This document shows positions 12,062 to 23,608 of a stretch of DNA of 64,000 nt, piece by piece. Both the position numbers and the translations under genes were made by a program. Below the pieces are notes generated by a model. It was not told the origin of the DNA. It saw only the letters and a list, made by a program, of their open reading frames with translations, and made no database searches. Position 1 is the first letter of the stretch. Each line of letters starts with the position of its first letter. The stretch comes from Endomychus coccineus (lineage: Eukaryota; Arthropoda; Insecta; Coleoptera; Endomychidae): the NCBI GenBank assembly GCA_958510875.1, contig OY294068.1:166603962-166667961 (forward strand), in the 5' to 3' direction.

Positions 12062-13921
12062 GTCAAATCAATAATAATTTTGTACTGCTACATTAACATT
12101 GCTTGTACGACATAATACAGACCAGGCAAACTCCATTAACATGTTATAAAGTAATGGATAATTTGCCTTATTGAAATTAAAAATGTTTACATCATTATGA
12201 TGGCAGAACAATGTGCAAGGTACTTGACCAAAGTACTGAAATTTAATAAGCAATGGAGGATGGTGCAAATCTTCACGCAATAAGCAAACATCAGACTTTG
12301 AAACTGTGCAAAAATTACTACAGCTAATGAGATCTAGAATTCTATTGTTACTATTTAGACAACAATTGTACTGGTTTAGATCGAAATAACTAATCAGATT
12401 GTTGAATTTAGAAGACTGCTATGCCAGATTTATACGAGGCATACTCAGTAATGTTGAAATCACCCAATAAAAACATAGAATGATATTCTCCAAAGTCAAA
12501 GTCAATGTTTTGTATGACATATATTCGATGGAATAAACAGGGTGTAAATAAATAATTGCGAAAAAATTCAGGGGGTGATTTCTTGTTGAAAAATAAGCTG
12601 GGTCTTTCATATAAAAAAAATGGGGCGCCAAAAAAGTAGTTTTTTATTTTATCTTCTAAATCCAAAAAGTTACAAAAATAAAGCTAAGGACACATTATTT
12701 GCTATTAAGAAGGCATCCAATAACTGAGTTGCTGGTTTTGCACTATGTTTGTAAGGGGTTGAAATAACCACCCCTAAAACTTGTTTTTCACTTAAGTTTC
12801 TCTTATGTGTATATTGCTAATTAAAAATTTTATTTTAGGTAGCTTGTTTTATTCTGAACAAAAAAAGTCCCTTGTAATTTTTTCCAAAAATTGAAGATTT
12901 CTGAGAAAAAAAATAATTTACTTACAAGTACATGGCACGATTCTCATAGTGTGGAATTCTGCATTTGTGTACACTTCCATTTTACTGAAATTCTTTACAA
13001 AAGGGCCTTAAAATGATAACAGTGTAAGACAATTAACAATGATTTTAACTTATTATTGCACATACTAAAAATAATTTAGTTGTCTTAACAAAATATGTCA
13101 ACATGACAGCCGCCTACTAGGTAAATCAAAGTTTAATTAAAATTCCACACTATGAGAATCGTGCCATGTACTTGTAAGTAAATTTTTTTTTTCTCAGAAA
13201 TCTTCAATTTTTCGAAAAAATTACAATTTTAATTGGCAATATACACATAAGAGAAAAAGTTTTGTGAAAAACAAGTTTTGGGGGTGGTTATTTCTACCCC
13301 TTACAAACATAGTGGAATACCAGCAACTCAGTTATTGGATGTCTTCTTAATAGCAAATAATGTGTGCTCAATTTTATTTTTGTAACTTTTTGGATTTAGA
13401 AGATAAAAATAAGAAACTACTTTTTTGGCGCTCCATTTAAAGAGCCGTATCAAATGATATTTTTTTTTAATGGAAGACCCACCTTATTTTTCAACAAGGA
13501 ATCACCCCCTGAATTTTTTCGCAGTTATTTATTTACACCCTGTATAACAGCACTAAGCTTGAAATACTAAATTTGATACCTACGATATCCAAACTAGGTA
13601 TAAGAGAACGAATATTATTGACATCAATCTCAATAGGAGAAAACTTACTATTTATAGCTAGTAATACACCACATCCACGCGATAACTGTAATTGTTGAAA
13701 ATTGCGATCTCTCCTAAAGATAGCTAGTTGTGAGAAGCTCAGAATTCAAAACTGATGAATTAAGCCATGTTTCAGAAAAAGCAATCAAGTCATAGCTTGA
13801 AGTAGATGAAATGTTGTACAGTACCCTAGTTTTAGAATCCAGGCCTCTGACATTTTGATAATACATGTAGAGCTTTTTGACCGAAGGTATGTTACTGATA
13901 TATGGATCCTTACGAACGCAT
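12062..13921 (-). pseudogene. Non-LTR retrotransposon endonuclease domain, split by a fold-back element
   Basis: On the minus strand the APE-type endonuclease starts near 13870 with YYQNVRGLDSKT, then DLIAFSETWL, a TAG stop, and RGCGVLLAINSKFSP. It stops at 13544, where a complete 1,007-bp fold-back element is inserted. Downstream of it the same frame resumes and reaches the LLGDFNI catalytic motif near 12450, then the LDLISCSN-type and HHPPLLIKF (H of the active site) segments in changed frames near 12330-12240. The domain is degraded but its whole length is traceable. The rest of the element (RT) is not adjacent. Confidence 0.85.
12537..13543. mobile_element. ACAGGGTG fold-back element, inserted in a LINE
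   Basis: Two arms of about 400 bp are inverted copies. Both ends are ACAGGGTGTAAATAAATAA(T/C), and both arms share the blocks GCGAAAAAATTCAGGGGGTG and ATGAGAATCGTGCCATGTAC. The middle, about 170 bp, is unique. Flanks read ATAA on both sides, a likely 4-bp target duplication. It has no coding capacity. It interrupts the LINE endonuclease at 12062-13921. A single end of the same family lies at 7638. Confidence 0.9.
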
Positions 13922-13925
13922 TTAA

Positions 13926-14383
13926 GCGAGGCGCAAACTGGAGCGGTCATGATTGCGGTGGCGGTGGCGATCAAACACTTTTCATTAAATTAAACGGAAG
14001 AGTGTCAATTCGCGCGATATTTTGCAAGAAGAAACTTGTGTGACACAGAGAAACTATTTGAAAAAGTGCGTGAGTATCCAATTCTGTTTGATTTATCTCA
14101 TGCGGTGGATAAAAACATAAAGATAAAATATAGGACGAATAGCTGCTTCTGTAAATTGTACAAGTGGTAAGTGAAAAATTCATGGTTTTCTTGTAGTCTT
14201 ATTCTTTTTAAGAATTACAGCGGAACAAGACTAATAGTACAGTTTCTAATTATTATTAAAATTCGAAACAATTTATTGACGTATTTCGTACGCTGAACTG
14301 AATGTGGGCGAACGAACGCTTTGGTTGCGGATGTTTTGTCCGCTTTGAAATCGCCACCGCTACCGTGCCCGCTTGCGCTTCGC
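13926..14383 (+). mobile_element. Harbinger-like element with MADF fragment, copy 1
   Basis: The ends GCGAGGCGCAAACTGGAGC and (reverse) GCGAAGCGCAAGCGGGCAC form imperfect inverted repeats flanked by TTAA on both sides, readable as TTA/TAA (PIF/Harbinger) or TTAA. Inside, the plus frame reads DTEKLFEKVREYPILFDLSH and continues with KNIKIK, the N-terminal half of a MADF DNA-binding domain, which occurs in the second protein of some PIF/Harbinger elements. A second copy is at 56994-57580. There is no transposase. The superfamily call is inference. Confidence 0.65.
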
Positions 14384-14813
14384 TTAACTCTCACATGAAT
14401 CACTTGTATTGGATAATTGCTATACCAGACCCACTAAATTTCGAAATTGCTTCAATTTATTTATTTATGTTATTTATATCTTTCAAAGTCGGCAAATTAT
14501 GATCATTTTCGATTAAATAGTTTGCAAACGTGGTATTTATAAATTATAGAATCTACGATGTTCTTCGACATAAGAGCTACAAGGGTTGACACCCTGTCAT
14601 GTAATGATGAGCATCGTTAGTTCAAGAATGGTCCCTAATTATAAAAACTAAATATCATAGGAATGCAGAGCAGACTAGCCATCCACTGACTCCCAGGACG
14701 TACTAGTTTTGAGGTGATTTAGCCAATCATCTCTGACAGAACCGGAACCGATTTATGACTCCGCCATTATACAAGAAATCTTCAAAGCAGAAGATGAAGA
14801 ACTAATCACTCAA
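14384..14813. other. No gene recognised
   Basis: AT-rich spacer without recognisable features. Confidence 0.5.
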
Positions 14814-15126
14814 TCAATTAAAACGGAGGGGCCAGTCCAGAGCACTTAGACAGCTTGATTGGGTCCATTGTGCCCCCCTTGATACAAGACTCAGCCCAGC
14901 AGGTCGAAAGCTATGATTCTGCATGGGCTGACGTCTCTCGTGGGCGCTGTCGAGGTATTGTAGCCTGAGGGAAGCCAGTGCTAGACATCCTACAAGGATA
15001 TGAGACACTACAACCTGGGTCATCAACAATGTTCATTGAGTGTAGATGTTTATTCAGATGACAGTGTCCTGTCACCAGACTGGAGATCTCTTCCGACATA
15101 AATAGTCCAAGATCCTCCGTGACCAC
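14814..15126 (-). pseudogene. RNase H-type LINE C-terminal tail
   Basis: Two overlapping frames on the minus strand read LVTGHCHLNKHLHSMNIVDD near 15080-15020, then SAHVL-like ETSAHAES and LGAQW-like LVSRGAQWTQS. This is the zinc-knuckle-like tail that follows RNase H in LOA/R1-like LINEs. It is frame-shifted and isolated. Confidence 0.65.
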
Positions 15127-15144
15127 TTCAGGGAAAAGGATGTC

Positions 15145-15333
15145 TTGAAATTCATAAAGGGAAGCAGAAGCGACCTGAGAATCATAATAGAATTCTTAAC
15201 AGGACACTGCAGATCCAACTGCCATATGAAGATGATTGGCCTCCTAAATTATGGGAGGTGTAGATTCAGTAAAGAGTCAGACAAAACATGTATACACTTG
15301 CTAGAAATTTCGGAACATATAACAATACCATAG
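15145..15333 (+). pseudogene. RNase H-type LINE C-terminal tail, opposite strand
   Basis: The plus-strand frame reads FLTGHCRSNCHMKMIGLLN, then CRFSKESDKTCIHLLEISE, a degraded form of the LLTGH...CRFC...E...HILCEC tail. It sits head to head with the minus-strand tail at 14814-15126, so two independent fragments, or an inversion, are juxtaposed here. Confidence 0.6.
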
Positions 15334-15935
15334 CCATAAAGGAAATCTATCTACTGGTGCCTGGTATAATATTATAGCATTCCTAAGAAACTTGAAACTC
15401 ACTGACGGCCTACAGTAAGTCAGTACTGAACGAGTGGACACAATAATTTTACAAGGACGCAGTAATTATGATACCGCTTAATCTAACATCTAAACTTTAT
15501 TGTATATCATACTGAAAATTTGTTTTCTGGTTATATTATCATCAAACCGTTTAAATAATGCCCCCAAGGGAAGTGTCAATGTTTTCGTTCTTGTGGTACT
15601 CCAACATTTTTAACCTGTGTAGCATCATCACGTGCTCCCGATTATACTTTGAATAAGACTGGACCCAAGATACAGTTCTGTGGTATGCCCACTTCCCCTT
15701 CAGCTGATTCAGACTGTTCTTCTTACCACTGCATCACTTGGTATCTATTTTCAAGATATGGGAGACTTATTGGAAGAATTGGCCCGCATTTAAAGATTTA
15801 CTCTGATCAATAAAGATGGGATCAACCATTACCCCATATTCCAGTTCTTTTATAATTTTCTTCATCATAGTTATCATCACTGTAATTGTCGAATAACTTT
15901 TTCAAAACTCATTGTGATTTATGATTAATTTTATA
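15334..15935. other. No gene recognised
   Basis: No convincing content; it ends at the TA next to family B copy 1. A stretch at 15590-15740 has weak LINE-like codon patterns that I could not follow. Confidence 0.4.
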
Positions 15936-16793
15936 CCGGGATATCAAAAATTATCTTGGTCAAGGGTGGTTGTGGAATCTAAAACGTGTGTCTTACTTTA
16001 CGTTTGAAATAATTATGTCACTGTCACATCTTTTACAAGGTCTCAATAGCCACAAACGGGGTCGAAAACTGTTTTAAATTGGTTAATTTTCGATAAATCG
16101 AATTACGTTCACGTGAGGAGCGCGTAGCTCGCGAGTTAGAAAAGTGCAAATCTTCGGAACATAGAACGTCTTAGGAGGACTTTTCACATCCGGTTTTCGC
16201 TCCATGTCGTTAGTTTATGAACGGGGCCAACTAAATAGCATAGTCTCGGGCCCCAAAATGTCGATTAAATAGGAAAATTTAATTAAAATAGAAACAGGTA
16301 CTCTCAGGTCTCAGCTACGCGCGTCTAACGTGCGACGTACTGAAGGGAATTTTCTAGCTACTAAAATATACCCAAAAGCGGTTAAAAGCTAGCGGCCTAT
16401 AGCCGAAAATACTTTATTACAACTGGCGCCGGCAGCACGGGGCATAAAACGGCCCTGAATTAACAAGATCGAGGTAAAAAGTATAAACTCTAACTGACGC
16501 GTAGCGAGCTCCTCGGCATATGTCAAAATGATTAAGTTCGTAGCTAATTACATACGACGTCTGGCGTTCATGCAATTGTGTTTTTATACAATTCGAACCT
16601 TCTAATTTCGATAGGCCACGAGAAAATCCCGGAGTCTAAAGCGCTAGAGACTTCTGAGTGTAATAACATTCGTATAAAATTGCGAAATTTCTCACTTTTA
16701 GAAACTTCAAATTAATTAATTTGACACGTAAAGTAAGACACACGTTTCAGATTCCACAACCACACTTGACCAAGATGATTTTTGATATCCCGG
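15936..16793. mobile_element. Family B non-autonomous TIR element, copy 1
   Basis: An 858-bp element with ends CCGGGATATCAAAAAT / GATATCCCGG and inverted repeats of about 80 bp that include AAGGGTGGTTGTGGAATCT. TA flanks both ends. There is no transposase. The interior carries a block shared by all three copies (AGCTACGCGCGTCTAACGTG, GGACGTCTGGCGTTCATGCA), so this is one family. The TA duplication suggests Tc1/mariner. Confidence 0.85.
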
Positions 16794-16914
16794 TATTATA
16801 GACAATATAATATACAATTAACCATTTTAGTGGAGCAAGGCTTCAAATTTAAACATTAATTACTTTTTGTTGTACCTAGAAAGCAAGCAAGAATGTTTTG
16901 ACATAATTCTATAG

Positions 16915-16960
16915 AGTATAAGCTATTTGCCGAGAATTTCTATATAAATTCCTTATAACT
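16915..16960 (+). repeat. Degenerate end of the CGGGAAATAGGTCAC family
   Basis: GCTATTTGCCGAGAATTTCT followed by ATATAAATTC resembles the right-hand end (CCTATTTCCCGAGAATTTTT) of the fold-back at 17170-18840. It lies 210 bp left of that element and is probably an older solo end. Confidence 0.45.
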
Positions 16961-17224
16961 ATTGGAACTGAAATTGAATCTCCTATTTATACATATGCGT
17001 ATCATAATATCGATTAGCCGGAAAATGCGAGCAAGATTTAATGAAATTTGAAATCAACTCAATTTCAAACTACATCGACTTCCGATATAACGGTTCATTC
17101 AAAACTTCCGTAAAGTTAGCATTACCACTTTCAGGTATAAAATTCGCGATATTTGCAAAAATTTAGTTATATATAAATTCTCGGGAAATAGGTCACAATA
17201 ACACTTATGCTTTATATTTTTCTT

Positions 17225-17266
17225 GTCTTTACGTACGTTTCAGTCTCACGACCATCATCAGAAGAC
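17225..17266 (-). ncRNA. Hammerhead-like motif in left arm of family C
   Basis: Read on the minus strand: GUCUU, then CUGAUGA, then U, then GGUC-GUGA-GAC(U), GAAA, CGUACGU, A, and AAGAC. GUCUU and AAGAC can pair (stem I, 5 bp); GGUC/GACC form stem II with a GNRA-like loop; ACG/CGU form a minimal stem III. This is the order of a type I hammerhead ribozyme. The extra U after CUGAUGA is not canonical. Self-cleavage is not shown by sequence alone. Confidence 0.4.
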
Positions 17267-18231
17267 TTATTATGTCTCAAACTTGATTACTTAAAACTAA
17301 TTGTATTACACAAAGCGTCCTGATCGCACAAATTTCGATTAAAATGCCCACGTCGCCGAAACGAACAGAAACACGAATAACGAAATTGTAAACCTCAATG
17401 CTATAGTACAATTATCAAAAATCCACTGCTAAGAAGAATTCTTAATAAATGCGTATTCATATCGGCACAGTAAGTGATCGACTAGAGACGAGACTAATAA
17501 AATTTAATTTTCAAGTATACACTTTCAAACCAGATGTTAGATTTACGAGCTAATAGAAAAAGGTTTGTCTGTTACTGGAGGTATACTTGACATTCTACCT
17601 AAAATATATACTATTAAACTTATAACGCGGCATGTAGGAATTTGCAAGAGATATTATTTGATTAAATTTGCATAGATATGACTTAGATTTTGACTATCTG
17701 TCCTATGATTTACAGATTTGGAGTCACGTTTTATGTGAATCATAGGACATTTTGAAGATGATTCACATAAAACGTGACTCCAAATCTGTAAATCATAGGA
17801 CAGATACTCAAAAACTAAGTCATATCTATACAAATTTAATCAAATAATATCTCTTGGAAATTCCTACATGCCTCGTTATAAGTTTAATAGTATATATGTA
17901 GGTAGTGTGTCAAGTATACCTCCAGTCACAGACAAACCTTTTTCTATTAGCTCGTAAATCTAACATCTGGTTTGAAAGTGTATACTTAAAAATTAAATTT
18001 TATTAGTCTCGTCTCTAGTCGATCACTTACTGTGTCGACATGAATACGCATTTATTAAGAATTTTTCTTAGCAGTGGATTTTGATAATTGTACTATAGCA
18101 TTGAGGTTTACAATTTCGTTATTCGTGTTTCTGTTCGTTTCGGCGACGTGGGCATTTTAATTGAAATTAGTGCGATTAGGACGCTTTGTGTAATACAATT
18201 AGTTTTAAGTAATCAAGTTTTAGACATAATA

Positions 18232-18273
18232 GTCTTCTGATGACGGTCGTGAGACCGGAACGTACGTAAAAAC
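18232..18273 (+). ncRNA. Hammerhead-like motif in right arm of family C
   Basis: The mirror copy of 17225-17266: GUCUU-CUGAUGA-C-GGUC-GUGA-GACC-GGAAC-GUACGU. Here the position after CUGAUGA is C, and the GAAA core reads GGAA, so this copy departs from the core and is probably inactive. Confidence 0.35.
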
Positions 18274-18741
18274 AAGAAAAATATGTGTAGGGTAGACACA
18301 CAAAATCTAAGTCATATTTATACTAATTTGATTAAATAATCTCTTGCAAATTCTTACATACGTCTTTATAATTGTTGAAAATGTTTTTAGGAAGAATGCG
18401 TAATAGTAATTTTCCAGTACAGGTCTGATACCTTTCTTAAGTACCTACTCATAAATCCTACACATCTGGTTTCGAAAGTAGATACTTGACAAATAACTTC
18501 GTTCTTCTCAGTTGTTGTGAGAATACCAATCAATATGCACTCATATATTTTAATAATATTACTGAATAGCGGATTCTTACTACAAAAAAAATTTTTATAC
18601 TTTAATACTGACGATACAATTTCGATTATTCGTAGTTCTGTTCGTTTCGACGGCGTGGGCTCTTTTGATTGAAGTTAAATTGTGCGATTTGGACGTTTGT
18701 GCTATAATTAGTTTTAATAAACCCCTTTTTAGACATAGTGA

Positions 18742-18783
18742 GTCTTCTGATCATGGTCGTGAGACCGAAACGTACGTAAAGAC
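18742..18783 (+). ncRNA. Hammerhead-like motif, third copy
   Basis: GUCUU-CUGAUCA-U-GGUC-GUGA-GACC-GAAAC-GUACGU-AAAGAC. Stems I, II and III are kept exactly, but the core CUGAUGA has become CUGAUCA (the G8 position), which should abolish catalysis. Confidence 0.35.
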
Positions 18784-18848
18784 GAATATTTAAAACAAAA
18801 TGTTAATGTGACCTATTTCCCGAGAATTTTTGTATAAAACTCTCTAAC

Positions 18849-18999
18849 AATGTTGAGTTGAAGGTCCTCAATGTTATGGTATTCCTTCTAGCAATAAACT
18901 GTATCTTTTATTTTTTCCCATAAAAATGTATCTAGAACATTGAGATTTGGTAACCTTGCTAGCCACGTCACCGGAACATTATTCCCTATCCATCTATAG
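18849..18999 (-). pseudogene. DDE transposase C-terminal fragment
   Basis: The minus strand reads WIGNNVPVTWLARLPNLNVL, then DTFLWEKIKDTVY, followed by a stop and a trailing segment. This matches the conserved RWIGR.GP..WP.RSPDLNPLDFFLWG..K..VY end of mariner-like DDE transposases. The last catalytic aspartate region is degraded (DTFLW). Only this piece remains. Confidence 0.65.
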
Positions 19000-19298
19000 T
19001 TCTGGTTGGAGCTTGTGGGAGAGGAAAAGGACGTGCGGAGATTGCTACAGTCGGCGGACCACATTAGTTGACCATCTTCCTAATACTTTAATCAATTCAT
19101 CAAGGTACAATTATTTGAAACAACTCGTTGATGTGAGAACTGTTTCCACAACTAAGTTGCAACAACTATGCAACATATTGTCCTTGCCTGAATTGGATTA
19201 TCTTAGTACATCTACTCTCAGGTAGATGACGTTAGATGGTCACTGGAGCGTTTTTGTCATAGGGGTAATTACACCTCGGCAGAGATAACGACCCCGAT

Positions 19299-20125
19299 CT
19301 AGGGTTGCCACCTCTCCGAGTTTCACCCGGAGTCTCCAGGTTTTAGACGTTTTTATCCGGGCTCCGGGTTAACGTTGAATTCTCCGGGTTATGATTAAAA
19401 ACCTATTCGTCCGTCTGTATCCAGTTATGAAAGTCCTTTTTGTGTTAATGAGTTCAAGTTTTCATTGGTTTAAACATACTACATGTATAATACATAGAAA
19501 CGTGCCTTACTGGAAGGTATTTGTGTCAAACTTCGTTATGGAAAGTGGCGACATCTATGTAAGCCTTTAGACTTCGACTCTTCCTATTTTGTATTTCGCG
19601 CCATCAACGTTTGTAACCTCAAAACACATATGTCTCTAGAATCATTTCTACATGGTTAACACTGAGTTTGATACTGAGAAACTTTCGTCGTATTTCCAGT
19701 GGGAATCCCACTGGTAAGCATTTTAATAATTGGGTTTCCAGGCATTTACAGGCAGAATGATAATAATCCTTACAATCTTTCAGATAACACTTTACAAACA
19801 ATGGGACATAGGATTTGTTTGCAGAAATAACGCGGCCAAGAGGAGGTTTATTGGTATACTAATTATGTTACAATTATATTGATATACAACTTACAGTTTC
19901 AAACAACAATTAATGTATATTTAATAAATAAATAATCAATTATTTCAGATTGATCAGTGTTCATAACGTTGAGAACATGGATGATGCAGAAAATGTGCCC
20001 GGTCTCTAAAGGATTACCGAGACTGGTTGATAAAGATCGACAATTTCACAGCAAAGTGTACATTATGCAACGTGATCTTCACCGTGAAACATGACGGAGA
20101 AAAGGCGATGTTCAGATTGTGATCT
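19299..20125 (+). pseudogene. hAT-like element 5' remnant with BED-type zinc finger piece
   Basis: The left end CTAGGGTTGCCACCTCTCC with internal CTCCGGGTT repeats resembles the terminal region of hAT-like elements. About 700 bp downstream a plus-strand frame reads KDYRDWLIKIDNFTAKCTLC, then NVIFTVKHDGEKAM, a zinc-binding N-terminal domain found in hAT-related proteins. It then meets the LINE fragment at 20165. Ends and superfamily are not certain. Confidence 0.5.
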
Positions 20126-20164
20126 TCAAGCGTCCAGAATTATAACATAGTTGTTCCTGGTCAT

Positions 20165-22250
20165 TTATGAATAAAGATTTAATTTGATTAAAACTAACAA
20201 CAGCGGTGCTTTGTTACTAACAAAACTAACAAATTGTTAGTTTTGGAAAACATTTTCATTTTTGAAAATGTTCAGAGATGGGCTACTTTTAACTAGATTT
20301 CGTAATTTATTGAACTGATCGAAACCTTTGAAAATCAAAGAGTTCATGGTGTTTTTGTGATTTGTTCTATTAATATATAAATCATTATTATTTCGAGTTA
20401 AGTGGTGGTGAAGATCATGATTGAAGACAATGTACTGTTTGAAATAACATGGCCCTAAATTGTACAGTATTTTGTATACGAATATCATGGTGAAATAAAA
20501 CAGTCTTTGGGAAATAGTTTGCCAATTTAAAACATTAAGCATAATATAAATAGGAGTATCCCTACCGCACTTCAAAATGATCCTCATACCACGATTCTGA
20601 AGTTTTTGGAGTTGAGACAATTTATTCAGATTGAATAGATATAGGATAGAGGAACAGTAGTCGAAGTGTGGCTGAACAATTGTCTTATAAACTGTGATTC
20701 TTGACTCAATTGATAGATTATTGGCAATTCTAGAAAAAAAGAATAATTTCTTTGAAATTTTTTTTTTAATATAATCAAAATGATTGGTACCAAATGATAA
20801 AGTATTATCTATTTGGAATCCCAGATATTTAGTTGTGTTTACTATTTCAATTTTTTTATCATCAATGTTGAGATTAATATTTTTTAGAGATATTAGGCTG
20901 TATTTATATTTGGTAGTGATTATCATTGCTTTTGTTTTAAATACATTCAGCTTGAGTTTATTCATTTTCAAATATTTGTTGACACTTGCTAATGTGGTAT
21001 TCATTCTTTCTATTGCCATTTCTAAGTTCTCATGACTGCATGCCAATAGGGTATCATCCGCAAAAAAGTTCAGAAATTCGGAATCAACAAACAATGGCAT
21101 GTCATTTAAATAGAGTAAGAATAGAAGGGGACCCAGAACACTACCCTGGGGAACTCCAACATCATTTGCAATTTCCCAGGAGTATATATCATTCACTCTA
21201 ACACGTTGTTTTCTATTGGTCAAGTAATTAGATAACCAGTTGTACACTTTCCCTTCTATTCCATATCTATTCAATTTGACTAGTAGTATAGACCTATCAA
21301 TGGTCTCAAATGCTCTTCTGAGATCAAGGAACACAGCCACAACAAACTTATTATTATCCAGTTCGGTTTTGAATTTATTTAGGGAAAGTTGAACTGATGA
21401 TTCGCACGAGTGCCTTCTACGGAATCCCGAATGGTTATTTATTAAAATATCGTTTTTTTCAACATATTCAATCAGTTAATCATATACCGCTGTTTCAAGT
21501 ACCTTCTCAATCGGAGGTAAAGTATTGATTGGTCTGAATGCATTCGCTTCAATAGTATGAGGAATTTTAGGTATCGGGACAATAGTACTACTTTTCAGTC
21601 TTTCAGGTATATGACCAGCTTCAAGAGAGGTATTGATAAGATGCAATAGAACATGACCGATAATCTCAAAAACTTGTTTCAATATTTTGGAATTTCATGA
21701 ATTCTGCACTTATTATCCATAGAAAGTATAATTTTACGTAGGTCTGTTAATGTAAGTAATCTGAATTCTGAGAAAGTTTTATACATATTATAGTTTTTAT
21801 TGCACCATGATTCCACATAGTCAATACTCTCAACTATTTCGTTTATGCTTTCTACAAAGTATCTATTGAAGTTATCTGATATTTCAGAATTATCTCTTAG
21901 TGATATAAGTTCACCTGCTTTTTCAAACTGTATACAATTTTGAAAGTCTATGTCATCACCATTAACTAGCTTTTTAAGAGTTTTCCACATTTGTTTAGAG
22001 TTATTTCTGTATCTGTCGATTTTTTCAAAATAATATTGATCTTTTTTCCTTTTCAACACATTAACAACATCATTTCTCATTCTCTTGAATGTTTCCCAGT
22101 TATATTGTTTATCTGCATTTGGACAGTTTCTGAACGCTCTGTATGCCCGATCACGATGTTTGATTTTACTGTAAACTTCATTTTCAAAATAGGGAGAGGT
22201 CTCCCACCTTTCTACGATGTTCTTAGGGAGGTCAATTAAGTGTGATATCA
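20165..22250 (-). pseudogene. Non-LTR retrotransposon pol (RT), nearly whole RT domain
   Basis: Reading right to left: a linker region (22254-21679), a frame change, RT motif 1-2 with IVPIPKIPHTIEANAFRPIN (21620-21530), a stop near 21476, then a long open frame of 367 residues (21340-20237). That frame carries VFLDLRRAFETIDRSILLVK, VPQGSVLGPLLFLLYLND, the catalytic FADDTLLA, and the thumb segment QPHFDYCSSILY. The endonuclease is missing, so the copy is 5' truncated; it ends in an AT-rich tail at about 20165-20235. Type: Jockey/CR1-like. One frameshift and one stop separate it from an open pol. Confidence 0.9.
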
Positions 22251-22780
22251 TCAATCAAACGAATAGCTCTCTTACGGATATAATCCAAGAGCTTCAGCGT
22301 ATGTTTGGGAGTCGAACTCCAAACATGTGAACAGTACTCCAGGACAGGTCGAATTTGTGCTTTGTAAATTATGAGGATCTGCTGGGACGTAAAGTAGCTT
22401 TTGGCCCGGAATAGAAAACCAAGTTTTTTGGGCAACGGTTTTCGCAATGACATGATCATCCCAAGAGGGTGCTGTTGGTGGTGATTCCGAGCATTTTTAT
22501 GGAAGATTTCATAGGGATAGTTGTACCTGACATCATCATATTAGTGATTGTGGGATTCGCCTTCATGGAGAAGACGCAAGCTTGAGTTTTGGTTGCATTA
22601 AAATCCATTACATTATCAGATCTCCAATCCAAAATCTTTGCCGGATCTCCATTAATTGCGTCAACCTGTTCCTGCCTCGCTCCTCTGGCTTCTTTGGATG
22701 GTATATGGGTTACAGATGAGAAAGTATGAAGATCATCATCTGCAAAGCTGTGGACGGAACTACTAGTTGCAGTGCTTCTG
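22251..22780 (-). pseudogene. Second LINE RT fragment abutting the first
   Basis: The minus strand reads ADDDLHTFSSVTHIPS near 22750-22700, then DWRSDNVMDFNATKTQACVF (22630-22570), IKMLGITTNSTLLG, and FTSQQILIIYKAQIRPVLEY with CSHVWSS...IRKRAIRLIDD up to 22250. This is an RT palm-to-thumb piece of a different LINE. It breaks off exactly where the element at 20165-22250 begins, consistent with insertion of that 5'-truncated copy. Confidence 0.8.
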
Positions 22781-23608
22781 GTCTACCTAACGACTAATGG
22801 ATAACAAGTAATTTGGTCGAATATTCTATTTATTTGTTGATTATCAAATAATAAAACATTTCAAGTCATCTATTTCACAAAAACGCATCAATTGTTCATA
22901 ATAATTGAAACATAATCAATTTTTATGGGCGAATACTTCGTCTAAACAAATTACTAGCACAAAAATTACCTTATTATTAACTACTCAAGCTTTAGGTTTT
23001 GATTGAATTTTCTAGGATCCATCAACCGATTAATAGATGGATGCAGCATTAATTGAAATACAAATCGAAATGTAAGGAAAATGGATCATTTTGGAAGTCT
23101 AAGATTCGTCATGGCAGGTGTTATCTGAAAACTTCACTCAGCTCAGCCTAAACAAACGAATCGAACGGCAAGACCGGAAATTAAATCACTATACCCTTCG
23201 GTATTCAGTCTCCCCCACAGATTACACTATAGATTTATTTATGAAGTTTTACGCTACCTAATGCGCGTCCCATCGGATCGCATACAACAGAGCCCATGTA
23301 ACATGAGAGTAACACTCTTCTACTAAAATACCTATGCATGTTTAAATAGCTTCTGCATTTCCGTTTCACGAGGTGTGATGCCGAGGGCATATACTTCCGA
23401 TCTATTTTGCGTCGTTCATGCGATTATGTACATTTTCCCTGCACAACAAAATAATGTTAGTATAACTACGTAAAATTAGACCTTGTTGATTATTACTATA
23501 TTTATTTATTTATTTACTACTATTCCAGTAATACAGATAAACATTATAGATGGACTAGATTGACTACCACTTAGAGAAGTGAAAAAATCACTTATACATA
23601 AGATATTA
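22781..23608. other. No gene recognised
   Basis: AT-rich sequence without recognisable content. Confidence 0.5.

Larger units (their letters stand above)
17170..18840. mobile_element. Family C fold-back element with a third arm
   Basis: The outer ends are the inverted sequence TCTCGGGAAATAGGTCAC (17179) and GTGACCTATTTCCCGAGA (18807). Inside, 17225-17741 and 17759-18273 are nearly perfect inverted copies of about 515 bp separated by only 17 bp. A third, more diverged copy of the right arm, in the same direction, spans about 18300-18783. Each arm starts or ends with a conserved block, CTGATGATGGTCGTGAGACC then GAAACGTACGT, described separately. There is no open reading frame. Smaller members of the family are at 28015-28115 and 30617-30863. 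Confidence 0.85.
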
